Of a DNA stretch of 57,229 nt, positions 25,235 through 33,330 are shown one piece after another; position 1 is the stretch's first letter; each line of letters begins with the position of its first letter. Position numbers and translations under genes: made by a program. The DNA comes from Spirochaetaceae bacterium (lineage in GTDB: Bacteria > Spirochaetota > Spirochaetia > SZUA-6 > Bin103). The notes below the pieces were generated by a model, which was not told the origin of the DNA, did no database searches, and saw nothing but the letters and a program-made list of their open reading frames with translations. The stretch lies in NCBI GenBank assembly GCA_028820215.1, contig JAPPKD010000144.1, positions 1 to 57,229 on the forward strand, written 5' to 3'.

Positions 25235-26815
25235 TCAGGCCGGGATGACCGTCACCTCCACCTCGTCGATCAGTAGCTCGGCCGGCGGGCCGGCCGGCAC
25301 GCTGACCGCAAGGCGATTGTCGCCGGCGACCGTCGAGCCCGGCTCCAGGTCGAACATGCAGCTCGTGTACGCGGGCAGCGCCCGCCCGTACGGGGCGGCG
25401 CGACCGTCTGGGTGCCAGATGCGGCGCAGGCGCGGGGCGGTGATCGGCGCGTCGTTCAGCGCCACCGCCAGGGTATCGGCGGGAGTCAGTCCCGCGACGC
25501 GGAAGTGGAGCCGCGCGTGGCCGGCGGCGGCGACGTCCTCGTACAGGCGGAACAGGTAGCTGCCGGATGCTTCCTCGGCGCCGCGCTGCAGCCGAACGGC
25601 GGCATTGCGCTGCGCCCCGGCGCTGGAGCTGCCCGGCGGACGGTACGCGTCGAGTTCACCCCACATGGAGTGGAACAGGTAGTGGCGGGGGCCCCGCGCC
25701 ACCCGTTCCAGGTCGGCCAGCTCCCGGAGGTGCGCCAGCGCCGTCGGGTACATGGTCTCCGACCCGTTGTCGCGCCCGGTGGAGCGGAACCCGTCCCAGT
25801 GCATCTGGTAGTTGTAGATGGAGATGCCGTCGGCGCCCTGCCGCTGCAGGGTGTGCACCAGCGCGCGGTAGTTGTCGAGGCTCAGCGCCGACCCGGAGCG
25901 GTCGCGATGCGAGCAGTAGGGGAGCACGCCGGGATAGAAGCGGCAGGAGGAGCCGGCGGTGAGGGAGCTGAACTCCTCGTAGGCGGGGTTGAAGTCCGAG
26001 TACATGGAGTCCATCGGCGCCACGTAGTCCACCAGTCCGGCGGCGATCCAGGCCGGCACGTCCAGCCCGACGTCATGGCACTCGGCGACGGTCTGTGGCA
26101 CCCGCACGCCGAGTTGCAGCCGCCGGCCCCGCTCGGCGCCGAGCTGATCGAGCAGCGCCCGCGCCCGTTCGATGAGGCCGGTCATGAGCGGCTGCCGCGC
26201 GCGGGAGATGCTGCGGTCGCCGCGCGGCGCGGGAAAGTAGAGGCCCTCGCGGAACGTCAGCTCCAGGCCGTCCACGTCGAAGCGGTCGACCACCTCCTCC
26301 ATGATCCCGTACACGTAGTCGCGCACCCCGTCGAAGGTGAAATCCATCCGGTTGCCGGGCACGAAGGCGGCGCCGTCCGGCAGCTCGGTGAGCTTCCACT
26401 CCGGATGCGTGTGCAGGAACATGCCGCCCTGGTCGGGTGCGCCGTGGCTGTCGTTCATCCGGAATCCGGCCATGAAGCCCATCCCGCGTTCCCGCGCCCG
26501 CTCCAGCAGCACCTGCAGCGGCATGATTCCCTGGTCCATCAGGGGAATGAAGCGCCGGTGCTGCGGTCGGGCGTCGTATTCGAACCGCTCGGAGCGGAAG
26601 AACATGGTCCAGGCCGCGTTGTAGACCTCCTGGATCAGCGTGTCCGCGCCGCTCAGCGCGATGTTGTCCACCACCCGGCGCAGCTCCTCGACGGTGGTGG
26701 GCTGGGTGGTGATCAGCGGTCGCGGGTGTCCCGGGTCGAAGTCGTAGTTGGTCATGCTCGATGGATCGCTGACGTAGATCAGCCGCCAATCGGTTCGGTC
26801 TCCGCTCCGTGCCAT
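25235..26815 (-). CDS. TIM-barrel glycoside hydrolase-like protein with C-terminal beta-sandwich, paralogue 2
   Basis: 526 residues from the ATG at 26815 (MARSGDRTDWRLIYVSDPS). Barrel motifs match paralogue 1 at 12785: LIYVSDPSSM, TLIQEVYNAAW, GFMAGFRMND, VDGLELTFREG, GADGISIYNYQ. The conserved Glu in IQEVY and VDGLELTF are candidates for catalytic acid and base. The C-terminal sandwich (ADTLAVALNDAPI to IDEVEVTVIPA) again looks carbohydrate-binding. There is no signal peptide. It sits between an oxidoreductase and a sialidase-type gene, the same neighbours as its paralogue. The frame is open to 27184, but that part is antisense to nothing real and overlaps the oxidoreductase gene. Confidence 0.7.
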   Translation of the reverse strand: MARSGDRTDWRLIYVSDPSSMTNYDFDPGHPRPLITTQPTTVEELRRVVDNIALSGADTLIQEVYNAAWTMFFRSERFEYDARPQHRRFIPLMDQGIMPLQVLLERARERGMGFMAGFRMNDSHGAPDQGGMFLHTHPEWKLTELPDGAAFVPGNRMDFTFDGVRDYVYGIMEEVVDRFDVDGLELTFREGLYFPAPRGDRSISRARQPLMTGLIERARALLDQLGAERGRRLQLGVRVPQTVAECHDVGLDVPAWIAAGLVDYVAPMDSMYSDFNPAYEEFSSLTAGSSCRFYPGVLPYCSHRDRSGSALSLDNYRALVHTLQRQGADGISIYNYQMHWDGFRSTGRDNGSETMYPTALAHLRELADLERVARGPRHYLFHSMWGELDAYRPPGSSSAGAQRNAAVRLQRGAEEASGSYLFRLYEDVAAAGHARLHFRVAGLTPADTLAVALNDAPITAPRLRRIWHPDGRAAPYGRALPAYTSCMFDLEPGSTVAGDNRLAVSVPAGPPAELLIDEVEVTVIPA

Positions 26816-26856
26816 GTCATCAACTGTGACCGAACCGAAGCGATCCATCGACCCTG

Positions 26857-27903
26857 TCAGCCCAGCGGCACGGTGCGGCCGGTGCGGGCCGACTCGTAGG
26901 CGGCTGCGGCGATCGCCACGGCGTCGCGCGCCTGTCCGGCCGGCACCGGCGACGGCCCTCCCGCGAGCAGGCAGTCCACGAACGCGTTCGGCGGCAGCGT
27001 CGCGCGCGAGGCCGGCAGCTCCACCTCCGGGAACTCCCAGGTCCCGGTCGCGTCCCGGTAGACCTGCAGCGGCGGCGTCCCGGGCGCGGGGTTGCGGCTG
27101 GTCGCGACGTCCGTGCCGGTCGCAAGGATCGTGCCGCCGTCGCCGAAAATCTCGATCGTGGGGCCGCCGGCGACCTCCGTCCACCCGGTCTGCAGGCTGC
27201 CGGTGCAGCCCTCACCCAGGTCCAGCAGCAGGTGGGCGCTGTCCTCCACCGCCAGGCCCGGCGTGCCGTCGGCCATCCAGGCGGTGACCGCCCGCGGCAT
27301 CCCGAACATCCACAGGAACCAGAGGAGCGCGTGGGCTCCCTCGTCCATCAGCGCGCCGCCGCCGGCGAGCACTTGGTCGGTCATCCACCCCAGCACGCCG
27401 TCACGGTCGGCGCGGTCGATCGCGAAATGGTGGCTGTGGCGTCGGCGCACCGTGTGCACGCGCCCGATCGCGCCGTCGTCGAGCAGCCGGCGCACCTCCA
27501 GGTGCAGCGCGTCGAAGCGCAGGTTGTAGGCCTGCATGAGGATGGCGCCGCTCTCGTTCGCGGCCGCGAGGATGCGGTCGGCGTCCGCCACCGTCGCCGC
27601 CATCGGCTTCTGCAGGAGGACGTGCCTGCCGGCAGCCAGGGCCGGCACGGCCTGATCCGCATGGTGGGCGTTCTCCGAACAGATCGACACGGCGTCGACA
27701 TCGCTCCTGGCCAGGAGGTCACCCAGGCTGCCGTGTGCCTCCACACCCAGCCGCGCGGCTTCCCGGTCAGCGCGATCCGCGTCCGCGTCCCATACCGCCA
27801 CCACCCGCACTTCCTCGCGCTCGGCGAACGCGTCGGCCCACGGCCGCTGATGCGGATGCGCGAAGCTCACCAAGCCCATCCCGATCTGTGCGGTTCCTGC
27901 CAT
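26857..27903 (-). CDS. Gfo/Idh/MocA-family oxidoreductase
   Basis: 348 residues from the ATG at 27903, chosen because GAGGAGGGG lies eight bases before it. The N-terminal Rossmann strand is unusual (IGMGLVSFAHPHQRPWA in place of GxGxxG), a form known in a subset of the family. LQKPMAATVADAD carries the family Lys-Pro motif near residue 97, and ALMDEGAHALLWFLWMFG the conserved His. It is first in the second sugar module. Likely role is NAD-dependent sugar or inositol-type oxidation. It is not close in sequence to the oxidoreductase at 20706. Confidence 0.85.
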   Translation of the reverse strand: MAGTAQIGMGLVSFAHPHQRPWADAFAEREEVRVVAVWDADADRADREAARLGVEAHGSLGDLLARSDVDAVSICSENAHHADQAVPALAAGRHVLLQKPMAATVADADRILAAANESGAILMQAYNLRFDALHLEVRRLLDDGAIGRVHTVRRRHSHHFAIDRADRDGVLGWMTDQVLAGGGALMDEGAHALLWFLWMFGMPRAVTAWMADGTPGLAVEDSAHLLLDLGEGCTGSLQTGWTEVAGGPTIEIFGDGGTILATGTDVATSRNPAPGTPPLQVYRDATGTWEFPEVELPASRATLPPNAFVDCLLAGGPSPVPAGQARDAVAIAAAAYESARTGRTVPLG

Positions 27904-27968
27904 TACATCCCCTCCTCGCCCCACACTGTCGCAGCCGCCGATGATTCACAACGGGTGCCTCGGTTATC

Positions 27969-28631
27969 GTGCGAGACGTGGGCGATTGTCCCCGCGTCTA
28001 TGAGCTCCTCCTGGAACAGCACGGCCCGCAGGGCTGGTGGCCGGGCGATTCACCGTTCGAGACGATGGTCGGCGCCGTCCTCGTCCAGCGCACGGCTTGG
28101 GCCAACGCTGCACGCGCGATCGATTCCCTGCGGCGGACTGGATTGCTGGAGCCCGCGCGCATGCGCGCGGAGCCCGTCGAATCGCTGGCCGCGCACATCC
28201 GCGCGAGCGGGTTCTTTCGCACCAAGGCGCGGAAGCTGCACGCACTCTGCGCGTACCTGGAACGCTACGGCGATGATGTCGCCCGGATGCGGGCGGCCGG
28301 CGCCGCGAGCCTGCGCTCCGAGCTGCTGGCCGTGCACGGCATCGGTCCGGAGACCGCCGACGCCATCTTGCTCTACGCCGTGGGTATCCCCACTTTCGTC
28401 GTCGACGCCTACGCGCGGCGCATCTTCTCCCGGCTCGGCGAACCGTCGGCCCACGAAAGCTACGCCCGCTTCCAGCGGTCGCTGACCGCCGATCTCCCGG
28501 CCGACCCCGAATTGCTGGGCGAGTATCACGCCCTGCTGGTCCGCCATGGCCGCGAAGTGTGCGTGGCGCATCAGCCGCGCTGTGCGGCGTGCTCCCTCCG
28601 CCCCTCCTGCGCAAACGCCAGGCTCACGTAG
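27969..28631 (+). CDS. HhH-GPD DNA glycosylase, endonuclease III superfamily (MagIII-like)
   Basis: 220 residues, a base-excision repair enzyme. The helix-hairpin-helix is VHGIGPETADAILLYAVG, followed by the catalytic Asp in VVDAYARR. The [4Fe-4S] motif is Cys-x6-Cys-x2-Cys-x5-Cys at the C-terminus (CVAHQPRCAACSLRPSC). The Lys of Nth in GRKTA is Glu here (GPETA), so it should be a monofunctional glycosylase without the Nth lyase reaction. The closest type is 3-methyladenine glycosylase MagIII. The start is a GTG at 27969, and another GTG at 27978 is possible. It stands alone between two minus-strand sugar gene groups. Confidence 0.85.
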   Translation: MRDVGDCPRVYELLLEQHGPQGWWPGDSPFETMVGAVLVQRTAWANAARAIDSLRRTGLLEPARMRAEPVESLAAHIRASGFFRTKARKLHALCAYLERYGDDVARMRAAGAASLRSELLAVHGIGPETADAILLYAVGIPTFVVDAYARRIFSRLGEPSAHESYARFQRSLTADLPADPELLGEYHALLVRHGREVCVAHQPRCAACSLRPSCANARLT

Positions 28632-28649
28632 CCCCGCCCGCCGCTCGCC

Positions 28650-29585
28650 CTAACCCTTGATCGACCCGATCATGATCCCCTTGACGAAGTATCTCTGCAA
28701 GAACGGATATACCAGGATGATCGGTATGATGGTCACCGCCATCGCCGTCGCCTTCACCGACTCCAGGGTGGGCTTGTAGCCCATGATGTTACCGAACGCA
28801 GGGTTCTGCAGCGCGAGTTCCTTTGCGGCGTCCACGTCCCTGATGATCTGAACCAGCTTGAATTGGAGCGTAGCGAGCTCCTTGCCTCCAAAGATCATCG
28901 AATCGAACCAACTGTTCCACTGCCAAACCGCGTTGAAAAGAATTATTGCGGCGATGACCGCTTTCGAAACGGGCAACACGATCACCAGAAAGATGCGCAG
29001 GTCATTTGCGCCGTCTATCTTCGCTGATTCCTCGATCTCCGCCGACAGACCCTTGAAGAACGTCATCATGATGATCGCGTTGAACGCGTTGAAAAGAAGC
29101 GGAATGATATACACCAGGAAGTTTCGGTACAGACCAATGCTCCTTATCAACAAGAAGAACGGTATCAGACCTCCGTTGATATACATCGTTATCAGCATAT
29201 AGGTGAGGATCGTCTTTCTGCCAACAAGATGCTTCTTCGACGCGCCGTACGCGAAGCAAGCGGTGAAGAACACGCTTGTCAAGGATCCTATGACCGTCCT
29301 CGCGACGGAAATGTAGAACGCACGAAACAGGGTCGGGTCCTTGAAAAAGAACAGGAAATTGTCCAAGGTGATGATCCTCGGGTAAAAGAACAGACGCCCG
29401 CGGAGTGCGTCAACGGGATCGTTCAACGACAACACCAGCACCAGATAGCAAGGATAGACGCAAACCACAGCCAGCACCACGAGCATGAGCACGTTGAGGT
29501 AGTCGAATGTCGTATTCTTGTCGAAGGCCTTCCTCTGAGGCTCTCTGCGATCCGATTCCACCTCCGAGCTAGAAAATGCTCTCAC
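28650..29585 (-). CDS. Carbohydrate ABC transporter permease, YtcP type
   Basis: 311 residues, six membrane helices. The N-terminal cytoplasmic tail is followed by the helix YLNVLMLVVLAVVCVYPCYLVLV. The EAA loop is EESAKIDGANDLRIFLVIVLP and the C-terminus is FLQRYFVKGIMIGSIKG, the standard end of the LplC/YtcP branch. I choose the GTG at 29585, which has GAGGTG eight bases before it and overlaps the end of the LplB-type gene. A GTG at 29561 is the alternative. Together with 29569-30513 and the binding protein at 33331 it makes a CUT1-like importer. No ATPase is coded nearby, which is usual where a shared MsmK-like ATPase serves several importers. Base composition is clearly lower in G+C than in the genes to the left. 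Confidence 0.9.
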   Translation of the reverse strand: MRAFSSSEVESDRREPQRKAFDKNTTFDYLNVLMLVVLAVVCVYPCYLVLVLSLNDPVDALRGRLFFYPRIITLDNFLFFFKDPTLFRAFYISVARTVIGSLTSVFFTACFAYGASKKHLVGRKTILTYMLITMYINGGLIPFFLLIRSIGLYRNFLVYIIPLLFNAFNAIIMMTFFKGLSAEIEESAKIDGANDLRIFLVIVLPVSKAVIAAIILFNAVWQWNSWFDSMIFGGKELATLQFKLVQIIRDVDAAKELALQNPAFGNIMGYKPTLESVKATAMAVTIIPIILVYPFLQRYFVKGIMIGSIKG

Positions 29586-30513
29586 CGGTATACCACCTCG
29601 AGAATCTGTTTGCCGAGAACAGCAACATGAACGCCACCACCGACTGAAACAGTCCGACGGCGGTCGAATACGAGAACCTGGCCTTCTGTAATCCCATCTT
29701 GTACGTATACGTCTCCAGTATCTCGGCGACATCAAGGACCAGGATGTTCTGCATCAGAAACAGCTGCTCGAAGTTCTGCGTCATCATCCGGCTGATCGCC
29801 AGAATCAGTAGAATTATCACCGTCGGCTTGATGCCGGGAATCGTGATGTACCAGGCCCTCTGGAATCGCGATGCACCGTCCATGTACGCCGCTTCATAGA
29901 GGGTCGGGCTGATCGTCGAGATGGCCGCCAGGTATATGATCGAGCTGAAGCCGAAGAACTTCCAGATGTCGCTCAGCACCACGATCGAAAAGAACGAAAC
30001 CCTGTCGGCGAGGAACGCGTACGGCTCGCCCACGATGCTCAGCGACGTCAACAGGTAGTTGACCACGCCCGATTCCGAGAAGAAGGTTATGAGGAAAGCC
30101 GCTACAAACGCCCACGAGAGAAAATGCGGCATGTACGTGAGCGTCTGCACGCTCTTCTTGAACAGTCTCATCCCCTTCAGCTCGTTCAACATGAGCGCGA
30201 ATACGATGGGCACGGGAAAGCCCATGACGAGCTTCGCCGCGCTTATCAGAAATGTATTTCTCAGCGCGTTGTAAAAGAGCCTGTCCGTGAACAAATCCTG
30301 GAAATGGTCGAATCCGCTCCAGGGGCTCCCCCAGATGCCGATTCCCACGTTGTAGTCCTTGAATGCTATGATCACCCCGTATATCGGCATGTAGGCAAAG
30401 ATGAACAGCCACACCACGGCCGGCATGACCAGCAGCAGCAGGTACTTCTGCTCGTTGACCTTTCTCAGCAGCCGGTTCTTGCCGACAACCCTGGTCTCGC
30501 CGACCACCGTCAC
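29569..30513 (-). CDS. Carbohydrate ABC transporter permease, LplB type
   Basis: 314 residues. The N-terminal part RLLRKVNEQKYLLLLVMPAVVWLFIFAYMP and the GFDHFQDLFTDRLFYNALRNT loop are typical of LplB. The EAA loop is YEAAYMDGASRFQRAWYITIPG. The C-terminus RFSRWYTGESIF is also standard. The start overlaps the stop of the six-hairpin glycosidase-like gene. It forms the permease pair with the following gene. Confidence 0.93.
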   Translation of the reverse strand: MTVVGETRVVGKNRLLRKVNEQKYLLLLVMPAVVWLFIFAYMPIYGVIIAFKDYNVGIGIWGSPWSGFDHFQDLFTDRLFYNALRNTFLISAAKLVMGFPVPIVFALMLNELKGMRLFKKSVQTLTYMPHFLSWAFVAAFLITFFSESGVVNYLLTSLSIVGEPYAFLADRVSFFSIVVLSDIWKFFGFSSIIYLAAISTISPTLYEAAYMDGASRFQRAWYITIPGIKPTVIILLILAISRMMTQNFEQLFLMQNILVLDVAEILETYTYKMGLQKARFSYSTAVGLFQSVVAFMLLFSANRFSRWYTGESIF

Positions 30514-33164
30514 CAGTTGACCTCCAAACGCGCCTCCCCCGAAAAATCTTCGATGAGAACCGTCTCGCGGTCGCGGTCATAGGCGCCGACGCTGACTCTT
30601 CCAGCTTTCAGGCCGGTGGGGTGCGGCACGTGTACGGTCATCCTCTCCGGCAGCGAGCGCATCAAGTCACTGATCCGTATCGATATCGTGATCGTCCCAT
30701 CATCGACGTTAGACTTCACGTGAAGGTCAATGCGTCCGAAATAGCTTCTCATGCCACTCACGTCTATCGACTTCCCGTGCGTCAGCCACTCGCGCGGGAC
30801 CCCGGGCATGATCGACAGGTGATCGCCGTCTTCGAGATAGAGCATCCACCGGCTTCGCATCAGGAACCACGCCTCTTCGTGCGTCTTGTGGGGGCTCACC
30901 TGATAGTAGTGCTCCCAGAAGGTGTAGGTTTCTCGATCGGCAAGACTGGAGACGTTGTTGTAGTACTCCTTCAAGAAAGCGTTTCTCTCCCCCCTTCGCA
31001 AATGTGCGTATGGATGAGGACTGTAGTAGGGCTGGCTGAACATCACGTTCCGCTGGAACAACAGCTCCGCAGAACTGTTGACGATAAAGTCCCCGTACGC
31101 TTCGTTGGGATCGACCACTTCCTGCAAGAGCAGATACATCGGTCCGGTGTGTCCATCCCTCGCGGTGAAGGTCCCGTGAGTGAACGCCGCACCTCCCTCC
31201 GCGTACAGGACTACGGGACCGCGGCTTTCCGCCCACGGGGGTGCCGCGGGACACCAGCGTCCGTTCCCCAGAGGAATGACCGGCGATTCTCTTAGGTTCT
31301 TCTCCAACGCCCTTCTGATGTTCTTCAGCAGCCTTGTCGCCCGCGCTCTGATCCGTTCGGATTCTTCGTTGTCCAGGCCCTCCAGGACCTCCGCAGACCG
31401 CATCAGGCCAAGGTATGCATAACCGTTCAACATGTATGAGTGGTACGGGTCCTCCGGGTCTGCGACCTTGCCGTCGATCATCCCGTAGTAACCCTTGGCG
31501 CGGAACTCCTCCGTCTCGTTGCGCTCGATCCATCTGAACAGGTACGCACAGGCTCTCAGAATGTTGTCCTTGATCGATCCGATCCAGTCCACGTCCTTCG
31601 TGTACCGGTAATGCTCACCGATGTTCCAAAGCACAGCCCCGGTCTCCAGCATGTAGTTGCCGAAGTTCTGCATGAATCCATCATCGTGCTGTTTCTCGAT
31701 GAAGTACATTATGGCTCTTCTGGCGAGGTCGTGGTCCCCAACCGAATCCAGGTACTGAATAATGGGTGAGCTTTCGGAGCCGATGGGGCTGTAGACCCCC
31801 ACGACGGGAGCTACCGACCCATTCGGTTCATTGCCATAGCAGACAAGTTCCAAGTGCAGTTTTCCTGCCCGCATCATCTCTTCGATTCTCTTTTCCGGCA
31901 CGCTCACCGACGCCATGCGATCGATCTTGCCCGTCCAAAAGGCCTTGCACGCATCGTAATGTCTGCGATAGCTTTGCCCCGCGAGCGCATCCGCTCTCTC
32001 CGTTGATACCGGCCGGTGCGGAATCTTGAACAGGTATTCGATGCTCTCACCCGGCGCGAGCAGGACTGCCATTTCCTGCTGCGGCACAGGCCTGCCGTTC
32101 AGCGTCGCTACCAGGTACACCCGTTCATCGCTAAAGGACCCATAGCCCTTCGTGGGATCGTACGACGAGGTGAGGCTGGATTTGCCTGGGTTGACGAAAA
32201 CATTCGCCTCCGGAATACGAACCCAGGAGTACCGCGGCGCGCCGCCCGTGTTGGTGGCGGTGACTCTGATGTATATGACCGTCTCGTCGTCCTTGAGGAT
32301 CTCCCGATCATGTATCTTCTCCATCTCCGCCTTCTGGTCCGCCGTCAGCATGCTCGCTTCCGAGTAGTGATCGGCGACCAGTATGTTGGTGCCCTCGACA
32401 CGGTCTTGGCGCAAGACGTCTTTTTCGAGCGTCACGAACATTCTCGACGCATACACGACGTCCTCATCCGTGTGCTTGGTATCCAGGATGGGCAATACTC
32501 CGTCCTCGAGCCTGCGCTCCAGGCCCTGTATGCAGCCCAGTCCTCTGCCCGCGAAATAGTTGTAAACGATCCCTTCGTCGCCGAGCTCCGGAACCGTGAC
32601 ATCCCGCTTGTGATATCTCGGTTTGACCCAGTCCCAGGGGTCCGTGGTGCCCGACGTCAGTCTGGTGCCGATCTCGAATACCCGTATGTCACGGCTGATG
32701 CCCAGCCAGGTCACGCACTTCAGCTCCCTGGTCTCCTTGGCTGCGCTATCGAACGACTCCTCCCCGGCACATGCATACTCCTCGAGCTTGGAGCAGCCGT
32801 TCCTGGAGTCGATCTCCTGCGCGATCGCATCGAAGCTGCGCCGGTCGTCTCCGTCTGTCACTATCGTCTTGTATTCAGCTACGTAAACGGGGTAATCCTT
32901 GCTTACGTCTCTCAAGAAGAAGCTGAAGCCATCATCGGTCGTGGTGAGGCTGACGATGGTCGCGAAGGCGCCAGGTTCCAGTGAATGCCTGTCGATGGTT
33001 ACCTTCAATCTGCACTCGCCGTCCGCAGCGAGCGCGAAGCTCCGTCCCTGCTGATCTATATCTCCGGCACAGTTTTCGCGCTCCAATCCGGATATCTCGC
33101 CGTGTGTTATCTGCAGCGTGCCCTTCAGCTCACTCTCGTTCCTTATGATGGCTATGGTTCTCAC
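30510..33164 (-). CDS. Large six-hairpin-type glycosidase-like protein, family not recognised
   Basis: 884 residues. The N-terminal half (to about 400) is rich in beta strands, ending in a LAPGESIEYLFKIPHRP sandwich edge. The middle has the pattern of an (alpha/alpha)6 barrel, with SPIIQYLDSVGDHDLARRAIMYFIEKQHDDGFMQNFGNYMLETGAVLWNIGEHYRYT. The C-terminal part is a second small sandwich. This order is like GH63/GH94/GH95-type enzymes. Candidate acids are Asp and Glu in HDDGFMQ and LETGAVLW. There is no signal peptide, so it should be cytoplasmic and act on sugars imported by the permeases downstream. It shares no obvious relative in the window. The gene lies 166 bases after the binding protein stop, beyond a terminator-like hairpin. 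Confidence 0.7.
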   Translation of the reverse strand: MRTIAIIRNESELKGTLQITHGEISGLERENCAGDIDQQGRSFALAADGECRLKVTIDRHSLEPGAFATIVSLTTTDDGFSFFLRDVSKDYPVYVAEYKTIVTDGDDRRSFDAIAQEIDSRNGCSKLEEYACAGEESFDSAAKETRELKCVTWLGISRDIRVFEIGTRLTSGTTDPWDWVKPRYHKRDVTVPELGDEGIVYNYFAGRGLGCIQGLERRLEDGVLPILDTKHTDEDVVYASRMFVTLEKDVLRQDRVEGTNILVADHYSEASMLTADQKAEMEKIHDREILKDDETVIYIRVTATNTGGAPRYSWVRIPEANVFVNPGKSSLTSSYDPTKGYGSFSDERVYLVATLNGRPVPQQEMAVLLAPGESIEYLFKIPHRPVSTERADALAGQSYRRHYDACKAFWTGKIDRMASVSVPEKRIEEMMRAGKLHLELVCYGNEPNGSVAPVVGVYSPIGSESSPIIQYLDSVGDHDLARRAIMYFIEKQHDDGFMQNFGNYMLETGAVLWNIGEHYRYTKDVDWIGSIKDNILRACAYLFRWIERNETEEFRAKGYYGMIDGKVADPEDPYHSYMLNGYAYLGLMRSAEVLEGLDNEESERIRARATRLLKNIRRALEKNLRESPVIPLGNGRWCPAAPPWAESRGPVVLYAEGGAAFTHGTFTARDGHTGPMYLLLQEVVDPNEAYGDFIVNSSAELLFQRNVMFSQPYYSPHPYAHLRRGERNAFLKEYYNNVSSLADRETYTFWEHYYQVSPHKTHEEAWFLMRSRWMLYLEDGDHLSIMPGVPREWLTHGKSIDVSGMRSYFGRIDLHVKSNVDDGTITISIRISDLMRSLPERMTVHVPHPTGLKAGRVSVGAYDRDRETVLIEDFSGEARLEVNW

Positions 33165-33214
33165 TCTTGCTCCCTGGCTCCCGACCCGACCGGATCGTTG
33201 GTAGTCACTTACAC

Positions 33215-33261
33215 AAAAAGACCTTCAGGCCCGGAATTCTCACGTGCCTGAAGGTCTTTTT
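33215..33261. terminator. Bidirectional terminator-like hairpin after the binding-protein gene
   Basis: A perfect 16-bp inverted repeat (33215-33230 and 33246-33261) with a 15-base loop. Both arms end in five A or five T, so it has a T-tract on either strand. It lies between the binding-protein stop (33331) and the glycosidase-like gene start (33164). It should end most binding-protein transcripts and let only part read through to the enzyme and permeases. Confidence 0.85.
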
Positions 33262-33278
33262 CGCCCGAGTGCAACCGT

Positions 33279-33310
33279 CTTCGGCCGAGCCGTGTGCTAT
33301 ACGGCCGAAG
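33279..33310 (-). promoter_or_regulatory. Second stem-loop just after the binding-protein gene
   Basis: A 9-bp inverted repeat (CTTCGGCCG at 33279-33287 with CGGCCGAAG at 33302-33310, 14-base loop). It has no T-tract. Placed 20 bases after the stop, ahead of the stronger terminator, it may protect the binding-protein mRNA 3' end. Confidence 0.6.
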
Positions 33311-33330
33311 AACAAATGCACATCCTCAAC

